This document shows positions 8,831-18,229 of a DNA stretch of 64,000 nucleotides, piece after piece. The notes beneath the pieces are model-generated. The model was not told the origin of the DNA. It made no database searches and saw nothing but the letters and a program-made list of their open reading frames with translations. The stretch covers positions 186,001 through 250,000 of the forward strand of contig NZ_JAAOLX010000006.1 of the NCBI RefSeq assembly GCF_011601265.1. Reading direction: 5' to 3'. The position numbers and the translations under genes are program-made. Every line of letters starts with the position of its first letter. Positions within the stretch are counted from its first letter, which is position 1. The stretch comes from Iodobacter violaceini (GTDB lineage: Bacteria > Pseudomonadota > Gammaproteobacteria > Burkholderiales > Chitinibacteraceae).

Positions 8831-9250
8831 CTAACGACAGTCGGCGCAAATACCTTTAACCGTGATTTCAACCATGCGGGCCACGAACTGGGCAGGCAAG
8901 CTTACAGGCAGATCACTGCTTACGTTTTCCAAACAAAAAAAACGTCCGCAATTTTCACACTGAAAATGCGCATGGTGGTGTGGGGCAGGTGCAACAGAAA
9001 AGCGCCATACCCGATCATCACCGGATAATTTATGCGCCAAATGCTGCTCGGTTAACCAGTCTAAAACCCGGTATACCGTTACGCGGTCGATAGCGGGCTG
9101 CAACGCCGCCAGCACATCCAGATGTGACAGCGGGCGTTGAGCATCCAAGAGCGCAGCGAGCACCCTAACCCGTGCAGGTGTAGTACGGGCACGGGTTTGG
9201 GCGACTAAATCACGTGCTTTCGCAATCGTCTCAGAAGCATTACTCATCAA
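8831..9250 (-). CDS. Fur-family metalloregulator (Zur/Fur-like)
   Basis: 139-residue regulator with an N-terminal winged helix (~20-85; ARTTPARVRVLAALL and TVYRVLDWLTE recognition region) and a C-terminal metal-binding dimerisation domain. The structural zinc site is seen as CENCG (~100) and CADC (~136), and a His cluster HHHAH (~92-96) fits the second metal site. Fur-family proteins repress metal-uptake genes when metal-loaded; the short length and His cluster are closer to Zur than to Fur, but this is not decisive. ATG 9250 and 9247 are both possible. dksA lies 12 bases upstream on the same strand, so the two are probably cotranscribed. Confidence 0.85.
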   Translation of the reverse strand: MMSNASETIAKARDLVAQTRARTTPARVRVLAALLDAQRPLSHLDVLAALQPAIDRVTVYRVLDWLTEQHLAHKLSGDDRVWRFSVAPAPHHHAHFQCENCGRFFCLENVSSDLPVSLPAQFVARMVEITVKGICADCR

Positions 9251-9262
9251 AACAGCACAACA

Positions 9263-9679
9263 TTAATCTGCGTACTGCTTTTTCATACGTTCACGACGCT
9301 CTTGCGCTTCCAGAGACATTGATGCCGTTGGGCGTGCAACTAAGCGTGGCAGACCAATTGGCTCGCCTGTGTCTTCGCAATAGCCATAATTGCCATCATC
9401 AAGCTTACGTAAAGTAGACTCGATTTTAAGCAACAACTTACGCTCACGATCACGCGTGCGTAGCTCTAATGCATACTCTTCTTCCAAAGTAGCGCGGTCA
9501 GCCGGATCAGGCGTGGCTTCCTGCTCTTGCAAATGCTGGCTGGTTTGATTGGCATTTGCCAACAGCTCTGCTTTCATTTGCAGAAGCTTAGCCCGGAAAA
9601 ACTCGAGGTGATCCGGGTTCATGTAATCATCTTCTGAACCGTTCCAGCTAATGATTTCTTGTTCCGTGAGTTTGGCCAT
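9263..9679 (-). CDS. dksA: RNA polymerase-binding factor DksA, lone-Cys type
   Basis: 138-residue DksA, which enters the RNA polymerase secondary channel and, with ppGpp, adjusts rRNA and amino-acid promoters. The coiled-coil tip motif DxxDxA is present as DPADRA. In the globular zinc-finger region only the first of the four E. coli cysteines remains (YCEDTGEPIGLPRL...SMSLEAQERRER), so the protein should not hold zinc in the classical way; similar lone-Cys forms are known in alphaproteobacteria and other groups. Start 9679 (MAKLTEQE) is chosen because it matches the family and is preceded by AGGGAGAACG; a frame from 9715 would add 12 residues. Upstream of, and probably cotranscribed with, the Fur-family gene. 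Confidence 0.94.
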   Translation of the reverse strand: MAKLTEQEIISWNGSEDDYMNPDHLEFFRAKLLQMKAELLANANQTSQHLQEQEATPDPADRATLEEEYALELRTRDRERKLLLKIESTLRKLDDGNYGYCEDTGEPIGLPRLVARPTASMSLEAQERRERMKKQYAD

Positions 9680-9864
9680 GGTCGTTCTCCCTTTCTGCAA
9701 ATGGGGGCGGGGCAAAATCGCTCTGCAGCTTTATTTCATCTTACTGAAACAAAAACCAGACAGAACATAAACTTACGAGCATACACCCCACCAAATGGGG
9801 AGGCAGCATAATCAAGTCCCCGCCGCAATGCAATAACTCGTTTCGCCATACAGACGGTATGGCA

Positions 9865-10167
9865 TTAATGCGACAGTACCCAACGTACAATAATCCTTAA
9901 ATCTTTCTCTTCAATTTGCTGCGCGGGCATGGGAATTTTCCCCCATTTTCCGCCGGGCAAACCACTGCGTACTTCTTTCATCAGCATAGCTTCTGCATCT
10001 TTTTGCCCGCGATATTTTGCTGCAACTTCCTTATACGCGGGCCCAACAATTTTAGTATCAATCGCATGGCAACCCAAGCAGTTGTATTTTGCCGCAACTT
10101 TTGCTCCATCTTCAGCAAAAGCCAATGGAGTACAGACCAAAAACAGCGGTAGTAAATACTTAATCAT
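9865..10167 (-). CDS. Small periplasmic class I cytochrome c (c551/c552-like)
   Basis: 100 residues: signal peptide MIKYLLPLFLVCTPLAFA (1-18), then a mature ~82-residue cytochrome with one heme motif CLGCH (~31-35) and a probable distal Met ligand in KIPMPAQQ. The C-terminal helix RIIVRWVLSH is typical of the family. It should carry electrons in the periplasm, for example to a terminal oxidase or peroxidase. ATG 10167 begins the signal peptide and has a good AAGGAAA site; an upstream in-frame start at 10215 would precede it with 16 non-family residues. Divergent from the TonB-like gene. Confidence 0.93.
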   Translation of the reverse strand: MIKYLLPLFLVCTPLAFAEDGAKVAAKYNCLGCHAIDTKIVGPAYKEVAAKYRGQKDAEAMLMKEVRSGLPGGKWGKIPMPAQQIEEKDLRIIVRWVLSH

Positions 10168-10278
10168 ACTTATTTCCTTACAGATAATTGAAGCGTAGGA
10201 GTATTTTAGCAGCAAGCAGAGAGCATGCGCCGTGCTACACTCCCGCGATTAAAAATCTTAGGTAATACAGGTTGGCAA

Positions 10279-11133
10279 ATGGATAGAGCGCAACGTTTTA
10301 TGGCTCTGGGCGTAGCCTTTTCGGTGCTCGCACATGCTATTCCTATTTTTGGCATGAAGTTTGTAATGCCCGATCCTAAAACACTGTTTTCAGCCCAGCC
10401 ACTGGAAGTGGTGCTTGTAAACCAGCGCACATTGCAAGATGCTCATAAAGCGGATGCGCTGGCTCAGGCCAGCTTAAATGGCGGGGGCAATACAGATGTT
10501 CTGAATCAGCACGTTAAATCACCCTTGCCTGCCAGCGATAATGCGCAGTCTAAAGAAGTGGAACGCGCAAAAGCTCAGCAAAAAAAACTTGAGGCCGATG
10601 CAGAAAAACTCATGTTGCAGCTGAAGGCGGACACCCGTGTTGCTCAGGATCTGGGTAAAAGCACGCATAGTGAAAATACGGGCCCCGATAATGAGCAATT
10701 AAAACAACAAGCCCGTGAAATCGCCGGCTTAGCAGCGCAGATCAGCAAGCAAACCAGCGAATACCAAAGCCGCCCGCGCATGACTTTTATCGGTGCACGC
10801 GCCAGAGAATATCGTTTTGCCCGCTATGTTGAAGACTGGCGCATGAAGATGGAGCGGGTTGGTGCGCTGACTTACCCGCTTGATTCGCACGGCCAGAAAC
10901 TCTATGGCCGCTTATTGGTATCCGTTGAGATCGACGCGAACGGCAATGTCCGCAGGGCCGAAATTACCAAATCATCAGGCAATAAAGAGCTGGATGCAGC
11001 TGCTTTACGTATTGTAAAAATGGCAGCGCCTTTTGGTAAGTTTCCTGATGATATTCGTAAAGACACCGATGTGATCAGCATTAGCCGAACATGGACCTTT
11101 GCCAAAGGCGATGCTGTTTTAGGCCGGGATTAA
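10279..11133 (+). CDS. TonB-family energy transducer
   Basis: 284 residues: short cytoplasmic N-terminus, one membrane helix (~10-28, ALGVAFSVLAHAIPIFGM), a long charged helical periplasmic linker (~85-180) and a TonB C-terminal domain (~195-275; YPLDSHGQKLYGRLLVSVEIDANGNVRRAEITKSSGNKELDAAALRIV). TonB proteins couple the proton gradient, through ExbB-ExbD, to outer-membrane receptors. The linker is helical and Gln/Lys-rich rather than the usual Pro-Lys repeat, and no exbBD or receptor lies adjacent. ATG 10279 is chosen because it directly precedes the membrane segment. It lies 52 bases before ruvC on the same strand. Confidence 0.88.
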   Translation: MDRAQRFMALGVAFSVLAHAIPIFGMKFVMPDPKTLFSAQPLEVVLVNQRTLQDAHKADALAQASLNGGGNTDVLNQHVKSPLPASDNAQSKEVERAKAQQKKLEADAEKLMLQLKADTRVAQDLGKSTHSENTGPDNEQLKQQAREIAGLAAQISKQTSEYQSRPRMTFIGARAREYRFARYVEDWRMKMERVGALTYPLDSHGQKLYGRLLVSVEIDANGNVRRAEITKSSGNKELDAAALRIVKMAAPFGKFPDDIRKDTDVISISRTWTFAKGDAVLGRD

Positions 11134-11185
11134 TTTTGCCTCAGCAGGGCTTTACCAAGAGTCACGTGTGTTCCAGGTTAAATAA

Positions 11186-11707
11186 ATGCGAATTTTAGGA
11201 ATTGACCCGGGCTCCAGAATAACGGGGTTCGGGGTTATCGATACAGACGGACAAAACCGGAGTTATATCGCCTCAGGCTGCATTCGCACGCCGGGCGGCG
11301 AGCTGGCTACACGCATTAAATCTATTTTGCGCGGCATTGCCGAAGTAGTAGATACCTATAAGCCCGATGTAGCAGCGGTTGAAATTGTCTTTGTAAACGT
11401 CAACCCGCAATCAACGCTGATGCTGGGGCAAGCACGGGGAGCGGCAATGTCGGCGCTGGTTTTGGCTGATCTGCCGATAGGGGAGTACACCGCGCTGCAA
11501 GTAAAGCAGGCAGTGGTTGGCAATGGCCATGCAGACAAAGATCAGGTCAGCCAGATGGTGCAGCGAATGCTGCGGCTCAATGGTGCCCCACAATCAGATG
11601 CCGCCGATGCACTTGCAGTGGCGCTCACCCATGCTCAGCACGATAGCGGCGCGATGAAGCAGCTTGCCAGCCTTGGCTTAACCATTAAACGCGGGCGCTT
11701 AGCTTAG
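11186..11707 (+). CDS. ruvC: Holliday junction resolvase RuvC
   Basis: Endonuclease that cuts Holliday junctions moved by RuvAB. 173 residues, normal length. The catalytic acids are visible: Asp7 in GIDPGS, Glu in AAVEIVFVN (~66), and the two Asp of [10 protein letters not shown] near 137-140. LGQARGAA and [14 protein letters not shown] are also family blocks. It is separated from ruvA by a gene on the opposite strand, so it cannot form the usual uninterrupted ruvCAB message; the tonB-like gene upstream is its probable operon partner. Confidence 0.97.
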   Translation: MRILGIDPGSRITGFGVIDTDGQNRSYIASGCIRTPGGELATRIKSILRGIAEVVDTYKPDVAAVEIVFVNVNPQSTLMLGQARGAAMSALVLADLPIGEYTALQVKQAVVGNGHADKDQVSQMVQRMLRLNGAPQSDAADALAVALTHAQHDSGAMKQLASLGLTIKRGRLA

Positions 11708-11748
11708 GCTCGGCTGACATTTGATTCAGTGCTTCGCTGGCTGCAGCC

Positions 11749-12456
11749 CTAAACTTTACTCCGGCAAGAAGGAAGCTCTGCGTTAAAACGGGCCAGGAAT
11801 TCAGGGTCTTCTTTTAAGAAGCGGTGGCCAAAATAAACACCTAAAGGTTTATCTTCCTGAAGCTCCGAGCGGATTTTGTACTCGGCATGCTCCGCATGAA
11901 TCGCCTCATTCATCGCCAGATCGCTGGCTAATACTGCGGCAACCCTGCCAGCCAGCAGCATTTTAAGCAGCTGGTCATGGGCAGGGGGGGTGGCATAAAT
12001 CCGATAACCAGATGCTTTTAGCCAGGTCAGCATATTCGAACCAAAATAAGCCCCCACGGTGGCCGACAGGCGAAACTCTTCGCTTAATGGCTTCGCCGTG
12101 TTTTCCGTACGGAAATACCAGCGCCATTGCTGGGGAGCAATTGCTTGCGAAAGCGTAGCAAAGCGATCCCGCTCGCTGTTTTGGGACGCCGAAAAAAAAC
12201 CATCCGCCTCACCAAGCTCAACTAAATTTTGTGCACGCTTCCATGGCAGAAATTTAATCTCTACCGGACGCTGCAATTTATTCATCACACAACGCACAGT
12301 TTCCAGCGCAAGCCCGCTCTGACGCCCGTCAGCCTGCTGATTGCTGTACGGCAACTGTTGCTGCGTCAATAAGCGTACAGGCGTGGCCTGTGCCTGCAGC
12401 ATACTGAGCAAACAAAAAATACCTGGCTTCAAGTTCGTCAAGCTAATCCCGGGCAT
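11749..12456 (-). CDS. Periplasmic solute-binding protein, family 3 type
   Basis: 235 residues with an N-terminal hydrophobic signal segment and a bilobed-fold pattern of polar amino-acid-type binding proteins (SBP family 3): QQLPYSNQQ...[15 protein letters not shown] in lobe 1, then [28 protein letters not shown], and a second lobe ([19 protein letters not shown]). No ABC permease or ATPase gene is adjacent, so it may be an orphan sensor-type protein as found in many betaproteobacteria. The likely start at 12456 overlaps the region upstream of ruvA. It interrupts ruvC and ruvA in reverse orientation. Confidence 0.8.
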   Translation of the reverse strand: MPGISLTNLKPGIFCLLSMLQAQATPVRLLTQQQLPYSNQQADGRQSGLALETVRCVMNKLQRPVEIKFLPWKRAQNLVELGEADGFFSASQNSERDRFATLSQAIAPQQWRWYFRTENTAKPLSEEFRLSATVGAYFGSNMLTWLKASGYRIYATPPAHDQLLKMLLAGRVAAVLASDLAMNEAIHAEHAEYKIRSELQEDKPLGVYFGHRFLKEDPEFLARFNAELPSCRSKV

Positions 12457-12490
12457 TTATACTCCCCGCTTTCCTTTAGAGATGCACGCC

Positions 12491-13090
12491 ATGATCGGAC
12501 GCCTTACCGGAACCCTGATCGAAAAACAGCCCCCGCAGATTGTGATTGAAACCAATGGCGTGGGCTACGAAGTTGATGTGCCTATGAGCACGTTTTATGT
12601 ACTGCCCCACACAGGGCAGCCATCCAGCCTGTTTATTCACATGGTGGTGCGTGAAGATGCTCAGCTTTTATATGGCTTTGCCACCAAGCCGGAGCGCGAT
12701 ACATTCCGCGCCTTAATCAAGGTCAGCGGCATTGGTGCAAAAATTGCGCTCGCCATTTTATCGGGAATGAACGCCGATGAGCTTGCGCAAGCCATCGCTG
12801 CAGAAGATCTGGTTCGGCTGTCAAAGGTGCCGGGCATTGGTAAAAAAACGGCAGAAAGACTGGTTTTAGAACTGCGCGGCAAGCTCAACAACCTGCCTAT
12901 TATGACTTCTGTCAGCAATAATAGTGCACTGTTTCAAACGCCTGCATCAAATAAAGATGATGTGCAGCATGCATTAATTGCCCTGGGATACAGCGAACGC
13001 GAAGCCAGCGGCGCGGTCAAAGAGCTCGCCAGCGATGTTGATGTTTCAGACGGCATCCGGCGCGCCCTTAAACAACTGGTTAAATCCTAA
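12491..13090 (+). CDS. ruvA: Holliday junction branch migration protein RuvA
   Basis: 199 residues, family length. RuvA tetramers hold the Holliday junction and load the RuvB motor. Domain I ([12 protein letters not shown]..., oligonucleotide-binding fold), domain II with two helix-hairpin-helix motifs ([15 protein letters not shown] and [19 protein letters not shown]) and the C-terminal RuvB-binding domain III (~150-199) are all present. ATG 12491 (MIGRL) is the family start; the frame extends upstream but that part has no family counterpart. Its stop is immediately followed by the start of the PAP2 gene. Confidence 0.97.
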   Translation: MIGRLTGTLIEKQPPQIVIETNGVGYEVDVPMSTFYVLPHTGQPSSLFIHMVVREDAQLLYGFATKPERDTFRALIKVSGIGAKIALAILSGMNADELAQAIAAEDLVRLSKVPGIGKKTAERLVLELRGKLNNLPIMTSVSNNSALFQTPASNKDDVQHALIALGYSEREASGAVKELASDVDVSDGIRRALKQLVKS

Positions 13091-13711
13091 ATGCGAATCC
13101 TGCCCGTCACCGCCATTATCGGCACCATTTTGTTCATTTTTCTGGCCACAGTCTTAGGCTCGCCAGAACTCAATGCCCTCGATGATGCCATTGGTAACGT
13201 CTTTTACAATGGGCCGGCATGGCTTATTGCAGCCTGCAAAACTTTAGCCTGGTTTGGCGGTGCATTCGGCTCCCTGCTGCTGGCCGCGGTGATTGGCGCA
13301 GGCTTATGGTTTAAATTGGGAGATCGCCGCAATTCAATTGGCTTAGTGCTGGCCATCTTCAGCGGCTGGCTGCTTAATGCAGCCCTTAAATTCAGCATCT
13401 TACGGCCCCGCCCCACCCTAGAGTTTCTGGCCTCGGCACACGGCCCGTCTTTTCCCAGCGGCCATGCAATGAGCGCATGGATTATGTCTTTTGTACTGGC
13501 CCTGATTGCCACACACTATCAGCCACAACGCCGTACACTCTGGTTCAGCCTTGCCTTTTGTGCAGCAATTTTTGGCGGCTTAGCCAGACTGGTACTGGGT
13601 GTGCATCATTTCTCCGATATCATTGCAGGCTTTAGTGTTGCGAGCGCTATCGTTTATCTTTACAGCTACGCCGCAAGCCGTATTACCCCCTTGGATCGCC
13701 TACAGCCATGA
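13091..13711 (+). CDS. PAP2-family membrane phosphatase
   Basis: 206 residues with about six membrane helices. The type 2 phosphatidic acid phosphatase motifs are clear: K-F-S-I-L-R-P-R-P (~97-105), PSGH (~119-122) and [12 protein letters not shown] (~157-168). Members dephosphorylate lipid phosphates such as undecaprenyl pyrophosphate or phosphatidic acid at the outer face of the inner membrane. It starts one base after the ruvA stop and its own stop overlaps the ruvB start (ATGA), so it sits inside the ruvAB message. A direct DNA-repair role is unlikely; it looks like an inserted envelope gene. Confidence 0.92.
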   Translation: MRILPVTAIIGTILFIFLATVLGSPELNALDDAIGNVFYNGPAWLIAACKTLAWFGGAFGSLLLAAVIGAGLWFKLGDRRNSIGLVLAIFSGWLLNAALKFSILRPRPTLEFLASAHGPSFPSGHAMSAWIMSFVLALIATHYQPQRRTLWFSLAFCAAIFGGLARLVLGVHHFSDIIAGFSVASAIVYLYSYAASRITPLDRLQP

Positions 13712-14745
13712 TCGAAACCGATGCGCTTTCTGCAGCTCCTGCTGATCGCCTGATCAGCAGTACAAAATTATCTAATCAGGAAGAAAAACTTGAGCACGCT
13801 CTGCGGCCCAAATTACTCGACGAATATGTCGGGCAGGCCAAAGCACGTGAGCAATTAGAGATTTTTATCGAAGCCGCTAAAAAGCGCGGTGAAGCGCTCG
13901 ATCATGTACTGCTGTTTGGCCCGCCGGGCCTGGGTAAAACCACGCTGGCCCATATTATTTCCCGCGAGTTAGGCGTAAACCTGCGCCAGACTTCAGGCCC
14001 GGTGCTGGAACGCGCTGGCGATTTAGCGGCAATTCTGACGAATTTAGAGCCGCATGATGTCTTGTTTATCGATGAAATTCACCGGCTCAGCCCGGTGGTT
14101 GAAGAAATTCTTTACCCTGCGCTTGAAGACTTTCAGCTTGATTTAATGATTGGAGAAGGCCCTGCGGCCAGATCAGTAAAGCTTGATCTGCCGCCATTTA
14201 CACTGGTTGGCGCCACCACCCGCGCAGGGATGCTGACCAACCCGCTGAGAGATCGCTTTGGTATTGTGGCAAGGCTGGAGTTTTACTCTGCAGAAGAGCT
14301 GACCCGCATCACCACACGTTCGGCACAATTACTCAATGTGAATATCGCACCTGACGGCGCATTCGAAATTGCGCGAAGATCACGGGGCACGCCGCGGATT
14401 GCCAACCGTTTGCTGCGCCGGGTGCGCGATTACGCCGAAGTGCGCGCAGATGGCCATGTCACCCGTGAAGTGGCCGATGCAGCGCTTTCGATGCTGGATG
14501 TGGATCACGCAGGGCTGGATGTCATGGACCGGAAGCTTTTATCTGCCATTCTGGAGAAATTTGCTGGTGGCCCGGTAGGGCTGGATAACGTCGCGGCGGC
14601 CATTGGTGAATCATCCGACACCATTGACGATGTGATTGAGCCCTTTTTGATTCAGCAAGGCTTTTTACAAAGAACGCCACGCGGCAGGATTGCTACACTG
14701 GCAGCGTATGAGCACTTTGGGCTGAGCCCGAAAAAACAAGATTGA
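13708..14745 (+). CDS. ruvB: Holliday junction branch migration ATPase RuvB
   Basis: 345-residue AAA+ motor that drives branch migration with RuvA. Walker [10 protein letters not shown], Walker [11 protein letters not shown], sensor [18 protein letters not shown] and the C-terminal winged helix ([13 protein letters not shown]) are all present. Length and domain order match the family. The ATG overlaps the stop of the PAP2 gene by 4 bases, so translation is probably coupled to it rather than directly to ruvA. Confidence 0.98.
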   Translation: MIETDALSAAPADRLISSTKLSNQEEKLEHALRPKLLDEYVGQAKAREQLEIFIEAAKKRGEALDHVLLFGPPGLGKTTLAHIISRELGVNLRQTSGPVLERAGDLAAILTNLEPHDVLFIDEIHRLSPVVEEILYPALEDFQLDLMIGEGPAARSVKLDLPPFTLVGATTRAGMLTNPLRDRFGIVARLEFYSAEELTRITTRSAQLLNVNIAPDGAFEIARRSRGTPRIANRLLRRVRDYAEVRADGHVTREVADAALSMLDVDHAGLDVMDRKLLSAILEKFAGGPVGLDNVAAAIGESSDTIDDVIEPFLIQQGFLQRTPRGRIATLAAYEHFGLSPKKQD

Positions 14746-14763
14746 TACCCGATATATTATTTC

Positions 14764-14779
14764 GGCGGAATAAGCCGCC
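14764..14779. repeat. Short GC-rich palindrome before tolQ
   Basis: GGCGG (14764-14768) pairs with CCGCC (14775-14779) around AATAAG, followed by CTACC. It lacks a T run, so it is not a standard terminator. It resembles the GGCGG...CCGCCCTACG palindrome at 34887-34903 and may belong to the same kind of dispersed repeat. Confidence 0.45.
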
Positions 14780-14813
14780 CTACCATTAACACGCGAATAA
14801 AGGATTACCCAAA

Positions 14814-15506
14814 GTGGACGTTGCTGCTGCAAACCAAGATTTGTCTATTCTCACTTTAGTCCTGCACGCCAGCCCCGTTGTACAAGCCGTTATGGGACTT
14901 TTACTGGTGATGTCATTTATGTCCTGGTGGTATATCTTCAGCAAACACTTCGCCATTTCTCACGCCAGAAAACAAACGGAAGACTTTGAAAATCGCTTCT
15001 GGAATGGCGCAGACCTTGCGGCCCTTTATGATCAGGTACGCCGTGGTCAGACACTGGGCATGGAAAAAATATTTCAGGCGGGTTTTGGGGAGTTTTTAAA
15101 ATTGCGCCAGCGTGCTGGCGAGCGCGGCAATATGGAATTATCCGATGTAATGGAAGGCAGCCGCCGTGCCATGCGCGCCGCTTGCCAGCGTGAGCTGGAT
15201 GAGCTGGATTCACATACAGCGTTTCTGGCCACGGTAGGCTCGATCAGCCCTTATATCGGCTTATTTGGTACCGTATGGGGCATTATGAATGCCTTTACCG
15301 GCCTCGCAAATGTAGGCCAGGCCACCTTGGCCACGGTTGCTCCCGGCATTGCAGAAGCGCTGGTTGCTACCGCCATTGGTCTGTTTGCGGCCATTCCGGC
15401 TGTGGTTGCTTATAACCGCTTTGCTAATGAAGTCGATAAACTGGCCAACCGCTTTGATACCTTTATCGAAGAGTTTTCCAATATCTTGCAACGTCAGGTG
15501 AAATAA
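14814..15506 (+). CDS. tolQ: Tol-Pal proton channel subunit TolQ
   Basis: 230 residues, three membrane helices, MotA/TolQ/ExbB family. TolQ with TolR forms the inner-membrane proton channel that energises TolA for outer-membrane constriction at division. The conserved block HTAFLATVGSISPYIGLFGTVWGIM and the APGIAEALVATAIGLFAAIPAVVAYN helix are intact. The start is GTG at 14814, preceded by AAAGGA, which fits the family N-terminus. Its stop overlaps the tolR start (TAATG). Confidence 0.97.
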   Translation: MDVAAANQDLSILTLVLHASPVVQAVMGLLLVMSFMSWWYIFSKHFAISHARKQTEDFENRFWNGADLAALYDQVRRGQTLGMEKIFQAGFGEFLKLRQRAGERGNMELSDVMEGSRRAMRAACQRELDELDSHTAFLATVGSISPYIGLFGTVWGIMNAFTGLANVGQATLATVAPGIAEALVATAIGLFAAIPAVVAYNRFANEVDKLANRFDTFIEEFSNILQRQVK

Positions 15507-15913
15507 TGGCCCGCCGCGCACGCAGGATTAAAAACGAAATCAATGTTGTTCCCTATATCGACGTGATGCTGGTTTTGCTGGTGATTTTTATGGTGGCCAC
15601 ACCGATGATGCAACAGGGCGTGGTGAATCTGCCCACGGTGGGCAAATCCGATCAGGAAGTCAATGTAGCCCCGCTGCGTGTTGAAATTGACGCGGCTGGT
15701 GCGATCAAGCTGCACGATAAGGAAGAGACCAGCGATCTGGCCGACCTGAAAGCACTGGTTGCCAGTGTGCAGGCCAAACAAACCGTCACGCCCAATCGCC
15801 CTGTAGTGATTGCCGCAGATAAATCCATACGCTACGAGCAGGTGATGAATGCGATGGATGCTTTAAAACAGGCCAATATTGCCCGGGTTGGCCTGCTCGT
15901 TCAGCCGAAGTGA
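15506..15913 (+). CDS. tolR: Tol-Pal channel subunit TolR
   Basis: 135-residue ExbD/TolR protein with one membrane helix (~14-36) containing the proton-path Asp in YIDVMLVLLVIFMVATPMM and a periplasmic dimerisation domain (~60-135; VVIAADKSIRYEQVMNAMDALKQANI). It works with TolQ. The start overlaps the tolQ stop by one base, and the tolA start lies one base after the tolR stop. Confidence 0.97.
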   Translation: MARRARRIKNEINVVPYIDVMLVLLVIFMVATPMMQQGVVNLPTVGKSDQEVNVAPLRVEIDAAGAIKLHDKEETSDLADLKALVASVQAKQTVTPNRPVVIAADKSIRYEQVMNAMDALKQANIARVGLLVQPK

Positions 15914-15914
15914 T

Positions 15915-16799
15915 ATGAGCAGCTTAACTCTTAACCGTAATGAACGCCCCACTCTGGCCTTTGCACTGGCCGCTGCCGTCCATTTATTACTGGTGGCGGG
16001 CTTATTGCTGTCGATGAACTGGCAAACAAAGAAACAAGAACCCGTAGTCGTCGAATTATGGGGCGGGCCACCACCTGCCAGCGCACAGCAAGCGCCCGAT
16101 CCTGAACCACCCAAGCCCAAAATTTTGCAGCCCAAAGTAGAGCCCAAGCCTGAGCCTTTACCCGAAAAGCCAGCGGATATCGCTACGGCCAAGGTAAAGC
16201 CAGCGCCAACCCAGCGGCCGACTCCAGCCCCCACGCCAACACCGTCGCCCAAGCCTAAGGCGACGCCGGTGCCAACGGCCGTACCTGTGTCTCCGCCCGT
16301 ACCACACAAACCGACTGCGGCTCCGGTAGCCAGGCCAACAGCCGCTCCCAAAGCCCCGCCAAAGCCCAAAGTATCGGCATTTGATGCGGCACTCTCTGAA
16401 GGCAGCTCCTTAGAGCCCAATAAACCCGGCGCAAAAGCTGGCGGCAAAGGCAATAACCCCAATGCCACCACCAACACAGGCCCAGGCTCGGGCAGCGGTA
16501 ATAGCGCAATGGCCAGCAAGGGCCTGGCCGACTATCGCAGCAGGGTTTCGCAACTGATCCGCTCTAAATTGGTCTACCCCAATCCTAAGGGCAATCCATC
16601 GGCAGAGTTCAGAATCAATGTGTTGCCAAATGGTGAGATTCAAGAAGTAACGCTATTGAAACCCAGCGGCGAAACAATGTACGACGAAGCCGCTAAGCGT
16701 GCCATTCTGGCCTTGCAGCGCATGCCGCCCCTGCCTGATGGGCAGGCATTTAGTGGTGATATGCGCAATATTAAAATATTGTTCCGTTTAAATGATTAG
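15915..16799 (+). CDS. tolA: Tol-Pal coupling protein TolA
   Basis: 294 residues: short cytoplasmic part, one membrane helix (~15-34), a long linker (~40-170) and a TonB/TolA-type C-terminal domain (~200-294; GLADYRSRVSQLIRSKLVYPNPKGNPSAEFRINVLPNGEIQEVTL). The linker is Pro-Lys-Ala-Thr-rich with many PxP and PTP steps rather than the Lys-Ala helix of E. coli TolA, so it should be extended. TolA links the TolQR motor to TolB-Pal. ATG 15915 directly follows the tolR stop and matches the family start. Confidence 0.92.
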   Translation: MSSLTLNRNERPTLAFALAAAVHLLLVAGLLLSMNWQTKKQEPVVVELWGGPPPASAQQAPDPEPPKPKILQPKVEPKPEPLPEKPADIATAKVKPAPTQRPTPAPTPTPSPKPKATPVPTAVPVSPPVPHKPTAAPVARPTAAPKAPPKPKVSAFDAALSEGSSLEPNKPGAKAGGKGNNPNATTNTGPGSGSGNSAMASKGLADYRSRVSQLIRSKLVYPNPKGNPSAEFRINVLPNGEIQEVTLLKPSGETMYDEAAKRAILALQRMPPLPDGQAFSGDMRNIKILFRLND

Positions 16800-16864
16800 G
16801 CCGCCGCCTTTGGCGAAGTGAGCTGTTAACCGAATGGAATAGCCATTCATGGAGAACTCCAATA

Positions 16865-18136
16865 ATGCTTTGGCGTAAATTTTTTAAGCTACTGACCGCA
16901 GGCTTGCTCCTGAGCAATGTGGTTCATGCTGATATGACCATTGATGTGGTTGGCGTAGGTGCATCGCAATACCCTATCGCAATCGCACCATTTCAGAATG
17001 AAAACCAGCAAAAACAAGCGCTCACACCGGTTATTAGCGATGATTTAACGCGCAGCGGCTTATTTAAAGTGATCGGAGCGGGTGATCTGTCGCCAGTGCC
17101 CTTTGCTCCCGAGCAGGTAAATTACACAGCAGCTCTGGCTAAAGGCGCACAGACCATGGCCATTGGCCGGGTAACGCCCGATGCAGGCGGCTTTAATGTG
17201 CAATTCTGGCTGATTGACCTGGCCAGCAAAAAGCCCCTCATCACCTGGGAGCGCAAAGCCACAGCAGGCCAGATGCGCCGGGTAGCGCATCAAATTGCCG
17301 ATTTGATTTACCAGCAGATTACCGGCCAGCCTGGCGCGTTTAATTCACGGATTGCCTATGTGCTAAAACAAGGCGCACGCTTTGAATTACAAGTGTCCGA
17401 CGCTGACGGCTTTGCCTCGCAGGCGATTCTGGTTTCCAAACAACCCGTGATGTCGCCAAAATGGTCGCCAGATGGTGGCAAATTAGCCTATGTTTCTTTT
17501 GAAGATCAAAAACCCGTAGTCTATGTGCACGAGCTGGCTTCAGGGCGCCGCTGGAAAGCAGCCGGTTTTAAGGGCAGCAATTACGCCCCCGCATGGTCGC
17601 CCAATGGCCGTGAGCTGGCGGTAGTACTGACCCAAAGCGGCAGCTCGCAAATTTACCTCGTCAATACTGATGGCAGTGATTTACGGCAGCTGAGCCGGGG
17701 CGGCGAAATCAATACCGAGCCTGCGTTTTCACCCGATGGGCGCTTTATTTATTTCACCTCAGATCGTGGCGGCAGCCCGCAAATTTACCGCATGAACAGC
17801 AATGGCAGTAACACAGAGCGGGTAACGTTTCAGGGGGGTTACAATAGCTCAGCCAAGCTTAGCCCGGATGGCAAAAATATGACCTTTATTACCCGTGATG
17901 GCGGCTACCGTGCGGCAATTATGGATTTAAGCAGCCGTCAGGTACTTACCCTCACCGATTCCGGATCTGATGATTCGCCCAGCTTTTCGCCAAACGGGCA
18001 AATGATTCTGTACGAAACCAAAGCTGGCGGCCGTGGCGTTCTTGCGGCGGTTTCAAGTGATGGAAGAGTAAAACAGCGCCTGAGAGCGCAAGCAGGAGAC
18101 GTAAGACAACCCGCATGGGGGCCTGTACTTCGGTAA
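16865..18136 (+). CDS. tolB: Periplasmic beta-propeller protein TolB
   Basis: 423 residues with a signal peptide (1-22, ending NVVHA). The N-terminal domain (~23-160) is followed by a six-bladed propeller whose blades show the WSPDG-like repeat: WSPDGGKLAYVS, WSPNGRELAVVL, FSPDGRFIYFTS, LSPDGKNMTFIT and FSPNGQMILYET. TolB binds Pal and TolA and cycles between them. It lies 65 bases after tolA, with a small hairpin (GAATGG/CCATTC, 16833-16849) between. Confidence 0.97.
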   Translation: MLWRKFFKLLTAGLLLSNVVHADMTIDVVGVGASQYPIAIAPFQNENQQKQALTPVISDDLTRSGLFKVIGAGDLSPVPFAPEQVNYTAALAKGAQTMAIGRVTPDAGGFNVQFWLIDLASKKPLITWERKATAGQMRRVAHQIADLIYQQITGQPGAFNSRIAYVLKQGARFELQVSDADGFASQAILVSKQPVMSPKWSPDGGKLAYVSFEDQKPVVYVHELASGRRWKAAGFKGSNYAPAWSPNGRELAVVLTQSGSSQIYLVNTDGSDLRQLSRGGEINTEPAFSPDGRFIYFTSDRGGSPQIYRMNSNGSNTERVTFQGGYNSSAKLSPDGKNMTFITRDGGYRAAIMDLSSRQVLTLTDSGSDDSPSFSPNGQMILYETKAGGRGVLAAVSSDGRVKQRLRAQAGDVRQPAWGPVLR

Positions 18137-18229
18137 AGATACCATTTGCGGAACCTTTGCTAAGCTAAATGTCATACAGCCCGAACGCTTAGCTTTATCT
18201 CTTTAAGATGTAACTAAGGAAGAAACACA

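Noticed and set aside
12341-12490. N-terminal extension of ruvA
   Set aside because: It overlaps the start of the opposite-strand binding-protein gene and lacks family sequence; MIGRL at 12491 is the true start.
15863-16519. A long 218-residue minus-strand frame opposite tolR-tolA
   Set aside because: It is the antisense of the Pro/Lys/Ala-rich tolA linker, giving a low-complexity Gly/Val/Ala product; tolA is certain.
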